A DNA stretch of 64,000 nt, taken from contig CAUJGJ010000113.1 of assembly GCA_963170055.1 (NCBI GenBank), forward strand, positions 41,001-105,000, given 5' to 3'. The notes beneath the pieces are model-generated. The model was given only the letters and a program-made list of their open reading frames with translations. It did not search any database and was not told the DNA's origin. The number at the start of each line of letters is the position of its first letter. Position 1 is the stretch's first letter. The stretch is from Halisarca cf. caerulea. Taxonomy: Eukaryota; Porifera; Demospongiae; Chondrillida; Halisarcidae. The position numbers were made by a program, and so were the translations under genes. Below are positions 47,801-63,987 of this stretch, in pieces.

Positions 47801-49930
47801 CGCCTACATCTAGTCTCGTATAGCCATTTCACTTGTATCTGAATATGGCTGATCCTGTTAATGTATGGGATTTGCCTCTTAAGATTTTTATTGTTTTAGA
47901 AGTAGGTATTGCTTTAATACCTACCAAAGGCACTTGACACTAATAATCAAAGCTCACTGATGAAAGATGAGACCTCTGGACCTTTCCTAGTGACCTATAG
48001 CTTATTTCAAAAATAGACGAGAAGAATAATCATCTTAAAATCTAATGGTGCTACGGAGCCATACCTCACCGTCTAAGATTCAAAGTTCCTCGAAAAGATT
48101 GACTTATGAAGGTTTTTAACACTTTATCTTGTAGCTAGTGTGTCAAGATATACCAATATCGCTTTGAAATGCTTCTAACTGTACTGTCTCATTAGTTTTA
48201 GGGCGGTAATAAATTTGTGCTAATGTATGGTGGCCATGTTTTTTCGGTGTCAATCCTACATATGGAGTACTACCGTACTCCATAGTATTGCTCTTCAAAT
48301 AATTGATGTGTACATGCAGTATCTGCCATATGCATTTAACTACATGTGTGCAAAATTTCCTTGTTTTCAAATTGGCAAGAAGAATAGCTACCTATGAACC
48401 AATACATGTACACTTTAAAGGGAAAATTCCCCATGTAATACAAGAGCAATATAGTCATTTTTTGTTGTAAATTTACTCAAAAGCATTGTTTTTTCTAGCT
48501 ATACAACTCACACTGTCTGCTGCGATCAGTGCATGATTTTGTTTCAGCAATATCAAGTAATATGACCATTACAAAAGCATAAAGGTATCACTTAATGTCC
48601 AAAAGTTTAAAGCAAATCAATACAGACGCAAAGTTTTCCATTTGTCAAGCTTACACTCTTGTTGTAGAATACCGTATGTGCTCAAATTTTCGTGGGATTG
48701 AAACTTTCACGGGTTTCGCAGATTGGAAGCTGTGCGCGAATATTTTAAGCCTGCAAAAGTTTGGGTCGAGCTCTTGTACAGTGACCAAGATGGCCATCGA
48801 AAGAAAAGGAATCATGGAGAAGCACTGCGGCATCTTTGCTCTTTTCTCTAATAGTAACTTTCATCCACAATCAAACGAAGTTTAGGTCTGTAAAGGGCTA
48901 AATGAAGGAAGGATTAAAGGGGGATCTACAAGAATAGAAACCGCAAAAATTTTGCAATCCGCAAGTATCACTCATTGGGTTTATTTGGCGGATCATGTGA
49001 ACATCTTTATGCATTGATGCAACACGAGTTGGAAAAAGTTTAACTGTAATGTGTTGATGCACGGAAGAAAAGTCTTGTTGAAGTTTAGAATAGCCATTTG
49101 TTTGATCAAAACCTTTCGAAAAGGCTACAAATGTATCTCGAAAGTGTCTTACAAAGGTGGGGAACCAGTAAAGACATCACTGCCTTGGTTACACTTCGAG
49201 CCATCAACGATAACCTCTCCAAGTACAACCTAATCAGGAGCTACTTCTTTGCTGAGTGAATAGAAGAGTAGAATAGTGAAGTACTTATTCTGATCTGTAT
49301 GTTTAGCGGCACAATCCAGAGAAATCTTATCCATGAATGGTACGACACATGAAGTATGAATGCTTATACAGTACGTGTATATTAACCTATGTGCAGAATG
49401 ACGTGATCGACCCTGATCTCGCCAATGCATCATGTTGTAAACCCAGCTAAATACCCCTATTAGCAATAAGCAGATAACATTCTGACATTGAGATCCAAGA
49501 TATTGCTGGCCTTATGCTAATAGAATTTAATCTCTTGTACATACATACAACTGTTCCCTTTCAGCAATGAGGCCACTATTTTTAAGGTGGTAACTTACGT
49601 ACATTATAGGGCAGTGTACTGTATACATTGTATATGTGCTTCCTTTTCCTCTGGACCACTATAGGGTTGGTGCTGAGCTATGTTTGCCATCTGTTTTTCA
49701 TGGCCTTTCTTGTGGTTTGCTTCCCGTTTGGTTTATGCTATTTGTGCTCAAAGTGCTTGAGGAGGAGAGGACAGGATGTTCCAGTACTCCATTATGCCTC
49801 TTCAGACTCATCATCTAATGTAAGTGACTCATCGGATGATGACTTTGATGCTAGTGAATTCACTGTCAGCTACCGAGGACCACAGCTGAATGCATCACAG
49901 GATGTAGTTGCCAAGTTAAAGGGTGAATGA
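34816..49930 (+). CDS. Short talin-like protein with predicted C-terminal membrane anchor
   Basis: Thirty exons join with every phase agreeing (3690 bases, 1229 residues): 34816-34875, 34943-35018, 35271-35437, 35854-35908, 35993-36054, 36110-36173, 37762-37831, 37910-38113, 38946-39009, 39262-39456, 39670-39837, 39932-39990, 40087-40138, 40214-40297, 40389-40476, 40553-40595, 40664-40822, 40889-40982, 41084-41353, 41430-41651, 41721-41852, 41965-42201, 42471-42575, 42718-42852, 43443-43544, 44561-44686, 45591-45767, 46750-46809, 46908-47001, 49665-49930. It has a talin FERM head (1-395), a variable linker, a helical rod of about 670 residues (talin has about 2000), then a hydrophobic segment and acidic tail. 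No I/LWEQ actin-binding module is seen. It is a paralogue of the talin at 2217-24294 with matching intron positions. Likely role: integrin-tail binding at a membrane without direct actin linkage (inference). Confidence 0.85.
35523..35800. repeat. (AT)n tract and adjoining insert in talin-like intron 3
   Basis: (AT)n at 35528-35589, preceded by GTCCGGAACGTCCGGAACG. It is followed by ACATGGCGGACGCAAAG, a start-like context with 15 codons before a stop, then a GGCCGTAGGCGGCC hairpin and AAACTCGAATCG / CGAGTTT pairing. It looks like the 5' end of an inserted element or retrocopy; the family is not recognised. Confidence 0.5.
39932..46809 (+). CDS. Talin-like linker and short rod: exons 12-28
   Basis: A Ser/Asp/Glu-rich linker (SYSDSDQESIDSSSLEES) is followed by Ala-rich amphipathic helices. 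SLKQSLKAALTACHIAASDL corresponds to the start of talin R1. CALKTICTGMADLTSAMHNA and VVKDIGHAGRHLLCTCGELV align with talin R1-R2, including the intron phases. Later exons (VRRTAYLAKVCMSIVEEG, ALADAGAVLIDELQGLI, KSAAEELLGICHSVNML, AVEYTKEFIAEAKEHVTAGG) keep a helical-bundle look but cannot be assigned to particular talin bundles. This gives room for about five bundles instead of thirteen. An in-frame stop follows exon 13 if the GTTAGT donor at 40139 is not used. Confidence 0.8.
43122..43333. mobile_element. Small MITE in talin-like intron 24
   Basis: TATATCCGGGAATATTCGTG at the left and GAATATTACCGTATATACGG-like sequence at the right are imperfect inverted repeats. Inner TTTGGTGATTTGGCAG pairs with CAAATCGCCAAAT. 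It is non-coding. Confidence 0.6.
43767..44403. mobile_element. MITE with TACCGTACGCGCTCTAATTT termini
   Basis: TACCGTACGCGCTCTAATTT at 43767 and AAATTAGAGCGCGTATGGTA ending at 44403 are near-perfect inverted repeats. Inner arms carry TTCGCGGATTGG / CATCCGCGAAAG. The interior has a short frame in 44060-44260 but no transposase I recognise. It lies between talin-like exons 25 and 26. Confidence 0.85.
44760..44853. repeat. (TG)n microsatellite
   Basis: Two GT tracts separated by a single GGT interruption, intronic. Confidence 0.95.
45201..45364. mobile_element. Short inverted-repeat element
   Basis: AAATAGACAGTTGCAGAAGT at 45201 pairs with ACTTCTGCACCTGTCTATTT ending at 45364, and TTGACATAAAA pairs with TTTTTATGTCAA. 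It is 164 bases long, in the intron before talin-like exon 27. Confidence 0.7.
46908..49930 (+). CDS. Talin-like C-terminus: membrane segment and acidic tail (exons 29-30)
   Basis: Exon 29 ends (phase 1) with the basic stretch KRGCFRRMTYGIVRVVKK. Exon 30 opens at 49665 after CTATAG and completes a Trp codon. The hydrophobic run of about 33 residues (about 1137-1169; core LVLSYVCHLFFMAFLVVC) is flanked by basic residues on both sides and followed by CxxCSKCLRRR, likely palmitoylation sites. The tail (DSSSNVSDSSDDDFD) looks like a casein-kinase-2 substrate. The stop is at 49928. The 2.66-kb intron holds a palindromic element. If exon 29 is not spliced, translation stops three codons on (LACK, stop), giving an alternative end without the anchor. 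Confidence 0.72.
47091..47554. mobile_element. Large palindromic element before the membrane-anchor exon
   Basis: TAAAAGGCTGTAGGATCGAC at 47091 pairs with GTCAATCCTACATCCTTTTA ending at 47554. The arms, about 140 and 145 bases long, include GGATCCTCCAAAAACACTTG, AGGTACTGGGCTAGGTGGGC and their complements. The loop contains a further inverted pair (AGAGTTTAGTTGAACTGAGT / ACTCAGTCCAGCGAAACTCT). It lies in the 2.66-kb intron of the talin-like gene. Confidence 0.85.
48670..48990. mobile_element. Partial TACCGTA-family MITE
   Basis: The left end TACCGTATGTGCTCAAATTT and inner TTTCGCAGATTGGAAGC match the family at 43767 and 18186. The right end is decayed (AACCGCAAAAATTTTGCAATCC near 48940). Confidence 0.55.
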
Positions 49931-50455
49931 TTGTTTTTGACACATACCTAACACACGGTCATCAATTGCTTATTATAATTATTACTTCTACCTATAATGT
50001 GCATCAGTTGGATTGTGTGTATCTCAACATTCTAAAATCAGAATTCTGCATACGTGTAAACTGTGATCCACATACTTCCAGAAACCCTGATATACTGTGA
50101 ATCATGAAAAAGATTGCATGCAATATTGTGGGTAGATTGAGATCCCCTCACACAATGATTGGATTCTTGTGTTAAGTGCATTCCTATTATATATTATAAT
50201 AATATAAGTTTAATTTGAATTCACCTATAAAATCGCTAGAATATAATTATGATATTATGCCTGCAGTATAAATTAATGCATGCATGCATGGTTGATGGCA
50301 GACTATAATATAGATCTTTATACGTACATAGTAATGATACTACCAATACTATATGGATACTGCATAGCATGCATACTGCATGGCTTTATTATTATACTAT
50401 ATTATTTATATATTCCCAAGCGAAGTATAATAACCAATTCTTTACTGGCACCCTT
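49931..50455. other. AT-rich spacer after talin-like gene
   Basis: No exon or RNA gene is recognised. It must contain the 3' UTR of the talin-like gene; no canonical AATAAA is obvious close to the stop codon. Confidence 0.6.
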
Positions 50456-52870
50456 ATATATTATTATTTTTTTTTATTATTATTTATTATTAAAGTGCAA
50501 TGTGTACAACACTAGGGCGCTATGCCCAATAAAGCACTGTAATACAACACAAGACAATCAAAAATGAATGTTCCACATTCTACACAAGATTTTCCTGATG
50601 GAAGTAGAGTGGCATGCTTGGTCAAGAATTAAAGCAGCCCGGGCTTTATCACTAAGTGATGTGAAGTCAGGAACTGATATCATCATTTTCTGGATCAACA
50701 GGGCTGTGGAGTCGGCTTGACTCTCACACCTTAAAGGCCAGTGCGTATACATCCTCAATCTCACTCAACTGGCACTGCTTACAAATTCTATTCTCTCTTG
50801 GCACACCCTTCCATCTCCCTACTTCGATCTCAAACGGAGCTGTACCTCCACGCAGTCTCATCAGCATTCTTCTATCAGATTTAGATTGAACATCACTACA
50901 TCTGCTCCGGCATCCCAATTCCAATATAGTTTGCAGAATATCCAACTTAGGATTAGCTAAGATCTCCTGAGCCCTTGTCTCCACTATCCTCCTCCCAGCA
51001 CAACTCCAAAGCATAGACTTTACTTCTGCACATGACAACCCATTCCAGTCATTTCCAGCCACATCAGACCAATGAAATTGTTCGATGGTTGAGTGGAGAT
51101 TTCTAATCCAAGCACCCTGGTGCCCAATAGCCTCATGGGCTACTTGCCTCACCACCCGGCCTTGGAATGCTTCTGTCATAGATACCTTAAACCAAAACAC
51201 AATACACCTAACTCGAGCCATCCACACTATTGGCATTATGTCCATTTCTGACCATAAAGAAGCTTTTGGGTGAGACCGACATACTCCAAAGAATGAACGC
51301 AAGGCTCGTAGCTGCAATTGCTCTATACACCATCAATACCTCTCATACAACCCCACACCTCAGCACCATACAACAAGACTGAATCTATAAAAGACTCCAA
51401 CAGACACTTGTATGTGTCCGTATACACCTCACCCACACTTGTTCTGCATCTCTGCAAGCAAGAACTCAGGGCTTTCCTAGCTACTTCAATTCTCTGATCT
51501 ATCATAAGCTTCAGCTCATGCAAGGAATTCATCAATGACACATCCAAGATATTTGTATGAAGAGACATAAGGAATAGGCTGATCGTGAACAGTAAACACT
51601 GTCTTTTCCCTTGACATACCCCGACCTCTAAAGTGCATTACACCTGATTTTACCGAATTCACTTCTACACCACTTCTACTTCTACTCCTGACACCAACAC
51701 TCCAAAATGCCCAAGGCCTTAGTCAGACCATCAGCATCTTCCCCGAGCAAAGTTGTGTCATCCGCAAATAGCAAACCTGGAATCTCTTTACTGCCACATT
51801 GCACACCACAGCAGTTACGCTTCAACTCTACTATCAGAGAATTAATGTACAGAGAGAATAGAAGGGGCGATAACACGCAACCTTGTCGCAGCCCCCTATG
51901 GACTGGAAAGCCTTCACTAACTATGTTTCCCAGCTTCCCCTGACATGAGCTATCCTCATACAAAGTCTTCAAAAAATTTAGAAATCTGCCACAAATTCCA
52001 TTTGAGGAGAGGCATGACCACAGCTTCATCCTGTCAATCCTGTCATAGGCCTTTAAGAAGTCAATGTAGGCTACTAGCATCCCCTCACGTTTCATGCTCA
52101 CTTGAGATTGCCCCAAAAGCACTAGCGACAAGACCTGTTCCATACAACTGTAGCCTTTCCGGAAACCAGCCTGCTCATTAGCCACCAGACCATTATCTTC
52201 TACCACAACAGTCAACCTTTTGTTCAAGATAGTAGTCAGCATTTTAGATACAATGGAAGTTAAAGATATACCACGAAATTTGTCTGGAACACATGGCCCA
52301 GAACATCTAGACTTAGGTACCGGAACAATTATGCTCTTCCTCCACATACTGGGAACAAGTTCATGTCTCCAACAAGCATTGAAAAACACCAACCAAAAAT
52401 CCTTCAAAGGGTCAGCTTCCATCATACTCACTGAGATACAGTCACACCCAGGGGATCCTCCACTCTTAACCTTCGAGAATGCCCACTCAACCTCATCCCT
52501 GGAAATTTCAAAGTTAAGGCTATCTACAAGTCATGACCCCAATCAGTGGCCTCTTGCCCATCTCCTCTAGCCCTATCACTACTAACAGTCGACTCTCCTC
52601 CATTGAGGAGCTTTTCAAAATAAGCTTTCCAAACACTCCCAGCTTCCACGCCACTTCTCGGATCACCATTTTCATCCACAACACAATTCAGGTTAGCCTT
52701 TTGCCTCTTGCTACAAATCCCAACCTGTTGAGCAGTTCTCCAAAATGAAGGTGAATGAACACTTCTCTCCAATTTCTTCTTCATTTCCTCCTCAAATTTT
52801 TTCTTAGCCTTTTTAACCGCCCTTGAATATTCACTTCTCTTATTTTGATACATGGAACGCTTTGTCTTCT
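50456..52870 (-). pseudogene. Decayed LINE (reverse transcriptase, 5' truncated)
   Basis: The minus-strand frames 52524-52853, 51682-52431, 51323-51568 and 50724-51317 are pieces of one LINE ORF2. RT signatures are FRGISLTSIVSKML, NEQAGFRKGYSCMEQ, YIDFLKAYDRI (motif A), LRQGCVLSPLLFSLYIN (motif B) and LLFADDTTLL (motif C). The C-terminal part has RICKQCQLSEIED. The 3' end has a (TAA)/(A)n tail, seen as TTATTATT on the plus strand at 50456-50490. The frame is broken in at least three places, and the upstream endonuclease is missing. A FADD catalytic motif separates it from the element at 28875. Confidence 0.85.
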
Positions 52871-53198
52871 TGTCATCCAGATCTGTAGCACGAATAATTT
52901 ATATATAATTTGAAGGTCAATCATATACTGTATAAATAATGTTGCATGCATATGCACATTTGTGCTTGCATGGTATAAATTTTGGTTGTATAATATATAT
53001 GCATGAGCCAAAAATAATATTTAATGACAGAAACTATAATAATTGCATGTGCATGCAAGTATTATATATGCATGTATAATTATATAAATAATAATTATAC
53101 TAGTTGCATATAATATATTAATAAAATTATAATATAATATACAAGACAACAATATTATGTATAATTGTATTGTATGCATATACAGTCAAACCTCATTA

Positions 53199-54150
53199 GT
53201 TATGGAACGCCGTGGCGGTCATAACTAGACGAGTGAATTCGAATATGCAGCAATCGAAACGCAAATCGAATGCAGCGGAGTATAATTGTACGTGTGCCAC
53301 GTGGTTAAGCACATGCATGGCAGCTGTACATTCTTGCTGTTTGACCGCCATCGCAGGTATGTTATGTCCGATTTCTGGACATAAAACAAAATGGCGGACG
53401 ACTACGAAGTACTATAATTTTTCGCTTCGATCTTCGTTCAATTGTAAGCAGACTTTCTAAAAATAGCCAAGATGGCATCTGACACATATATACTTGGCTT
53501 TGAAAGCAACAAAAGCTAGTTTTAACCTCTGCAAGTCGTTTGTAATGTGTTTTCTTTACACCATACGCAAATATTTCAAAATGCAAAAAGGCGGTGGTTA
53601 GGATCTTGGCTTTTGGACATGAAAATAGGTTCAAAAGAAAGCACAGACTGAAAACTTACTAAATCGAATCTTGGGTGATGATCCTCCACTCCACGGCTGT
53701 TATGTCCAGGGGTTTTTGCTCAAAAACAAGGTTCCCAGCTATAAGATGTTGGACATAAACCGAACGGAGCAACGCACATTACCCCAAGATTCGATTCTGA
53801 GGGTTTGGTCCTTTAGTAACAATATATCAAAGTTTCAAAGCTAAAATCCGAGATTTCTACCACCGCCTTTTTCGATAATTTTTTCTTGTCGAACAGAACT
53901 GTCTTTCCAGGCTGAGTCACGCGTTGTCACATGTTCCGTAAACATCTTTCTCGTATACTCACGTATATGTCCCGCTTGCAAATGATATCATCATCAAAAC
54001 AAACTATATAGGCGCGTGATAAACCATAGATCTATTATCTATGGATAAACCCACGCCTTGCCCACTATAACGAAATTCATTGGGTGAAGCCAGATAACGT
54101 CGCGCTTTTAGCTGGATTGGGACATAACATACCTGCGATGGCGTTCCATA
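53199..54150. mobile_element. 0.95-kb TIR element with ATGGAACGCC termini
   Basis: TTATGGAACGCCGTGGCGGT at 53199 and ...GATGGCGTTCCATA ending near 54149 are inverted. An inner pair is exact: GCCATCGCAGGTATGTTATG at 53348 versus CATAACATACCTGCGATGGC near 54124. It is preceded by CAGTCAAACCTCATTAG, a terminus seen in other element families. No intact transposase is visible. Confidence 0.75.
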
Positions 54151-54930
54151 TGCATGTCTATATTATTATTATGTACATATATTATATATAGTATATTATA
54201 TTATATTAAGCTTTTTCTTTTTGCTCCAAAGTTATATATATTCATTACGCATAATGTATTGCAATCATCGGTCTCCTTTATTATATGTATCATGGCATTG
54301 CAGCTTGCACACTTAATCCCTACTTTACACTCACTGTGTCATTCCTAGTTGTTTACCTCACCGTGTTTGCTGAGGAGGTTGGAGGACATGCATAATATGT
54401 AGCAACAATAACACTATATTTGAAGAATTCCAAATTGAATGTCATTTCCAGCAATCCTGGAAAAAAAGTATTCCCAGAGTCCCAATTTGAAAGAGGAAAA
54501 TTTTGATCACAGAATCGGCAATAAGTCTGGATGCATGGTCAACAGAACATGATTTTTACATAATTAATGCTATATTGTATACCAAAGTAAAAATTGTCTA
54601 GCTTCATGCAGGATTCCACTGTAATCATCTTATATTGAGAAGTGAGTGAAAGTATCTAATACTACTGTTTGCAGTTCCAATCAGATTGTGGGTCCTGTCC
54701 TCTGTGTTCTTGGCTTAAGGCTAATGTGGCTATATTTTTCATATCCCTGAATGAATGTTGCAGGATGCTCCTATATATTGGCTGTCCTATAGTGTCCATG
54801 CACTGTAGATAGCCGTGTATACGTACTACATGCAGTGCAATGTCTTCATGCTTATAATTTGTCCTGTAGTGGGGAAGAATTGTTAGAGTGCACTATAACA
54901 TCAATCTACCTGAAGTGATACTGGTATAAT
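54151..54930. other. AT-rich spacer, nothing recognised
   Basis: Short frames only; no exon-like pattern, repeat or RNA gene seen. Confidence 0.5.
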
Positions 54931-54939
54931 ATTGCTTGG

Positions 54940-55628
54940 TTTAAAGTACTTACTATCTAATGAGGCAAGGCATCTGAGGTGCCTTCTATACACTACCCTC
55001 CAAAGAAAGAATACTAGCATATCTTTACTATTCCTAATTTACATTAACGACCTCCCTGATGTAGTATCTAACCCTTTATCATGCCTAGATGCGGATGACT
55101 CGAAATTTGTCTCGTGTATCTGAATTCACCAGCCTTGGACTACAATCCAACCTAGATGCCGTCTCAGCATGGTGTTCCAAATGGAAACTTATAAAGTGAA
55201 CATTTCAAAATGTGCATGTGTACACTTCAATTGAGTTGCTCAACCGTGACTGATGCTTGCTATACCATTACCAATGAGCAAACTAGTTCACCGCACACAC
55301 AACGTGATCTGGGCATTCTTGTAAGCAGTGACTTAACTTGGTATAATCATCACAAAATAGTTTGTGCCCAAGCATATCATTCGCTGTACGTACCTTATCA
55401 AAAGAGCAATCAACTCACCCGCAAATCCTAATACTAAGAAAGCACTCTACCTCACTCTAGTGCAATGTCAGATGTCCTACTGTTCACAGCTAAATCAAGG
55501 ATATCATTGTAGCAGAGAAAGTTCATCGCAGAGCAACCAAATAAATCAGTCCTATCAGATTACCACAGTGATTACAAATCCAGACTTATCCTCCTGAAGT
55601 TGCTTCCGTTAATGTACTGGTTTCAACT

Positions 55629-55702
<74 letters not shown>

Positions 55703-56370
55703 ATACTTTTTGATCATGCAAGTGCATGAAGAATGTTAACAGCAGTGACAATCTGAATATATTTGAGCACGTCTCATTTTTAACCACTACCACTCGTTCA
55801 GCAGCTGTCAACAAATTACAATATAAGTACAGGCGCACATCTACCGCAAGGCACTTTTATTTTAATTGTGTAGTATGTTTATGGAATTCACTGCTATTTA
55901 TTGATTTGAGCCACTCATACCTTGCTATCAAATGCCAAATTTATTCTTTCCTGTGGAATCACTTTATCACTCACTTTAATCCAAACAACACCTGTACTTT
56001 TCATTTTGTTTGTCCATGCTCTAATTGTCATATGCATTAAGCTTTAATTTTCTGTAACATATTAATTCGTGTTAGCCATTCTTTTGATGCTTATGTTCTT
56101 GTTCTTGTTTTGCTGTTGTGTTCTGTCTCATGCAATGTATAGCCAGGCCACATCCATTTGTGATGTCCGACCCTCAGCCATTCAGCACTTTTCAACTTAT
56201 GTACCATCATATCACATTGCTCACCATCAATATCAGACTAAGTGGTTGTAAAGCTTTATTATGTGCATGTATGTGTAGCTTTGCATGTCATCATGGTTAT
56301 TATTATTATTATGTTAATGTTAATATTATTATGTTATATCTTTTTGTCACTGCTCTTTATAAATTATAAT
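54940..56370 (+). pseudogene. Heavily decayed LINE fragment
   Basis: Scattered plus-strand pieces of a second LINE type: LLFLIYINDLPDVVSNPLSC, then DADDSKFVS (motif C region), RDLGILVSSDLTW, KALYLTLVQCQMSYCSQ and YRRTSTARHFYFNCVVCLWN near the C-terminus. These are typical of Jockey/CR1-type RTs. Frames shift repeatedly and an (AT)n tract (55632-55697) interrupts the copy. An ATTATT-rich end follows at 56290-56430. Confidence 0.75.
55632..55697. repeat. (AT)n microsatellite inside LINE remnant
   Basis: About 33 AT units interrupting the decayed LINE. Confidence 0.95.
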
Positions 56371-57109
56371 TATAAAGTAAATAATTATAATTATGAGATA
56401 ATTTATAATAATACTCTTTATTTAAATCATATTATTATTATGCTTATAATTAGGGGGGCAAAATGAAAATTCAACGTCTACGGATTCCGTTCAAAATTGG
56501 CACAAGGGTGTATCTTGATGAACCTTACTTGCATCTATTCCGATGGCGGAATTCCTTTCTTATCCGTCAAATCATTGACGAAAAACCGCCATTTTGACCT
56601 ACTCCCGCTGAAACAAGCCATGGTAAAATGGACACAATGGTATCGCTTCAGCCACAATGCTACACACAAACAACACTTTAGAATGGCTATCTGACTACGT
56701 TGTTTGGAAACCAAAAGTTGCTTTGGTCGCCGATTTTTTGTGGACTTTCTGTCAAATGACCACTTGCGTAACGCACATAACAGAGCACTACACTTTGGAG
56801 ATAAAGACGCCAGAAATTGTAGTAATGCGATCAGATTAAGTGGTATAGTACCTACCTTCGGCCAAGAAACGATACGCCTCCGTCGTCTTAAACCAGCTGG
56901 GTAAACAGCATTTCGATCGTCGAGTACACCAAAACATTTTAGGTCCTACGTGGAAGCAGATAAAACCACCTTGATGCATCAAGAGAGGATGATTATAATG
57001 GAGATTGTAGATGATAGCGATTCCTATTAAGTACTAACATAAAATCGAAGGGAAGGTGCAGGCATAGAAATTCAAGTTGCCATATTAATGTATGGTATGG
57101 TAATTACGG
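56371..57109. other. Spacer with short unrecognised frames
   Basis: Plus-strand frames at 56497-56694 and 56704-56904 have no family resemblance. The block is less AT-rich than its flanks and could be a decayed transposon. No TIR pair was found. Confidence 0.4.
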
Positions 57110-57830
57110 TGGCTGAGAAGGGTCAGCCGAATCCGAAGCCGGAATGGGGTTCCGAAATTATTTCCGGCAGATGTCGGATGCCATAGCAAGAATCGGCGCT
57201 GAGTCAGCTGCAGCCGAAAATATGTTCGGCAGGTGCCGAATGCAGTGCCGTAACAAGAATCGGCGATGTGTCAGCCGAAGCCGAAAAAGAGGTGCTGAGA
57301 TTGTTCCGGCAGATGTCGGATGCCATAGCAAGAATCGGCGCTGAGTCAGCTGCAGCCGAAAATATGTTCGGCAGGTGCCGAATGCAGTGCCGTAACAATA
57401 ATCGGCGATGTGTCAGCCGAAGCCGAAAAAGAGGTGCTGAGATTGTTCCGACAGATGTTGGATGCCATAGCAAGAATCGGCGATGGGTCAGCTGAAGCCG
57501 AAAAGAAGCGCCGAAATTATTTCCGGCAGGTGCCGAATGCAGTGCCGTAACAAGAATCAGCGATGTGTCAGCGAAGCCGAAAAAGAGGTGCCGAATGCAG
57601 CGTCGTAGCAAGATCGAATCGGCGATGAGTCAGCCGAAGCCGAAAAGAACCGCCGAAATTATTTCCGGCAAATGCCGGATACAGTGCCGTAACAACAATT
57701 GGCGATGATATCGCGCGGCGAGTGATAGCCGAAAAAGTGTTTTTATTCTTTTTCTGCATCTGCTGGCTATATACTAGTCGGCAGATGCCGAAGTGAAGTA
57801 TGCAAGCCGATTTCGAAGCCGACGTTAGAC
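57110..57830. repeat. GCCGAA-rich 142-base tandem repeat array
   Basis: CATAGCAAGAATCGGCG starts at 57182, 57324 and 57466, a period of 142 bases with over 90% identity between the first two units. Each unit carries many GCCGAA/TTCGGC words in both orientations. Diverged half-units continue to about 57830. It ends about 100 bases upstream of the kinase gene start. The open frames across it on both strands are a by-product of the repeat. Confidence 0.85.
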
Positions 57831-57927
57831 GCTGACGTGTACCATGGTCACTGTATTATGCGTACTAAATATTCCGTATACATACTTAATATCCGTAGAT
57901 ATATGTACTTGGAACTCCGTTTTTAAA

Positions 57928-63305
<5,378 letters not shown>

Positions 63306-63600
63306 TTGTTTCTGCTGGTCCAAATCAAATAAAACAGCATAATACTATATAGTTACTCATGTATGTACCATATAGTCTACAATTTAAAGTTTGATTCCAA
63401 TGCAGTTTTTTATTAGACTAAGTACAACTTATTATCATTTTCATTTTTTTTGTTTAACATTTTATATGACTCTTTGAATTTTGGGTTGCATCACTTATAT
63501 ACACATCGCCTATATTTTCCATGCACTTTTCAATTTCCCATTATAATACTAACAGTATAGTCATGCATGCAGTATGTGTACTCAGATATTATATAATATA

Positions 63601-63670
<70 letters not shown>

Positions 63671-63750
63671 TTAATGGTATAATTATAGTGAAAATAATTC
63701 AATGAACATCGGATCCTTTCAACTGATCATGATTGAAAACACTAATAATT
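63306..63750. other. Spacer with (AT)n tract
   Basis: 3' UTR of the kinase gene, then AT-rich DNA with (AT)n at 63595-63666. Nothing else is recognised. Confidence 0.6.
63328..63333 (+). terminator. Poly(A) signal of the kinase gene
   Basis: AATAAA 23 bases after the stop codon at 63303-63305. The short 3' UTR fits a compact gene. Confidence 0.6.
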
Positions 63751-63987
63751 CTAGAAATCAGTCAGTGAAACTAGCAAATAGGCATATATAAGTTTACAGT
63801 TCAGAGCATTAATATCCTCTCTTGTCATGGAGATCTTCCTCAATGCTTCATCACTTAATCTACCAAACTCCTGGGGATAGAATGGTGCAGGTGCACTAGC
63901 TATTTGTCTCATACCATGCAACCAAATGTCTGGGTTAGCATCACATATATAGTTTGATGAACCTGATACAGGAGAAAATGATTCCAT
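63751..63987 (-). CDS. Possible terminal exon of an unrecognised gene
   Basis: 78 codons with balanced, protein-like composition (PDIWLHGMRQIASAPAPFYP, FGRLSDEALRKISMTREDIN), clearly unlike the repeat-driven frames nearby. It ends at a stop at 63751. The gene would begin beyond the right edge; whether the ATG at 63987 or an acceptor starts the exon is unknown. No family is recognised. Confidence 0.4.
   Translation of the reverse strand: MESFSPVSGSSNYICDANPDIWLHGMRQIASAPAPFYPQEFGRLSDEALRKISMTREDINALNCKLIYAYLLVSLTDF

Noticed and set aside
51945..52570. Plus-strand frames opposite the LINE
   Set aside because: Shadows of the minus-strand reverse transcriptase.
57182..57610. CRISPR-like spacing of the 142-base repeats
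   Set aside because: The units are contiguous with no spacers and the genome is eukaryotic.
57144..57759. Overlapping frames on both strands in the GCCGAA array
   Set aside because: Open only because the repeat unit lacks stops; no sign of selection for protein, and both strands are equally open.
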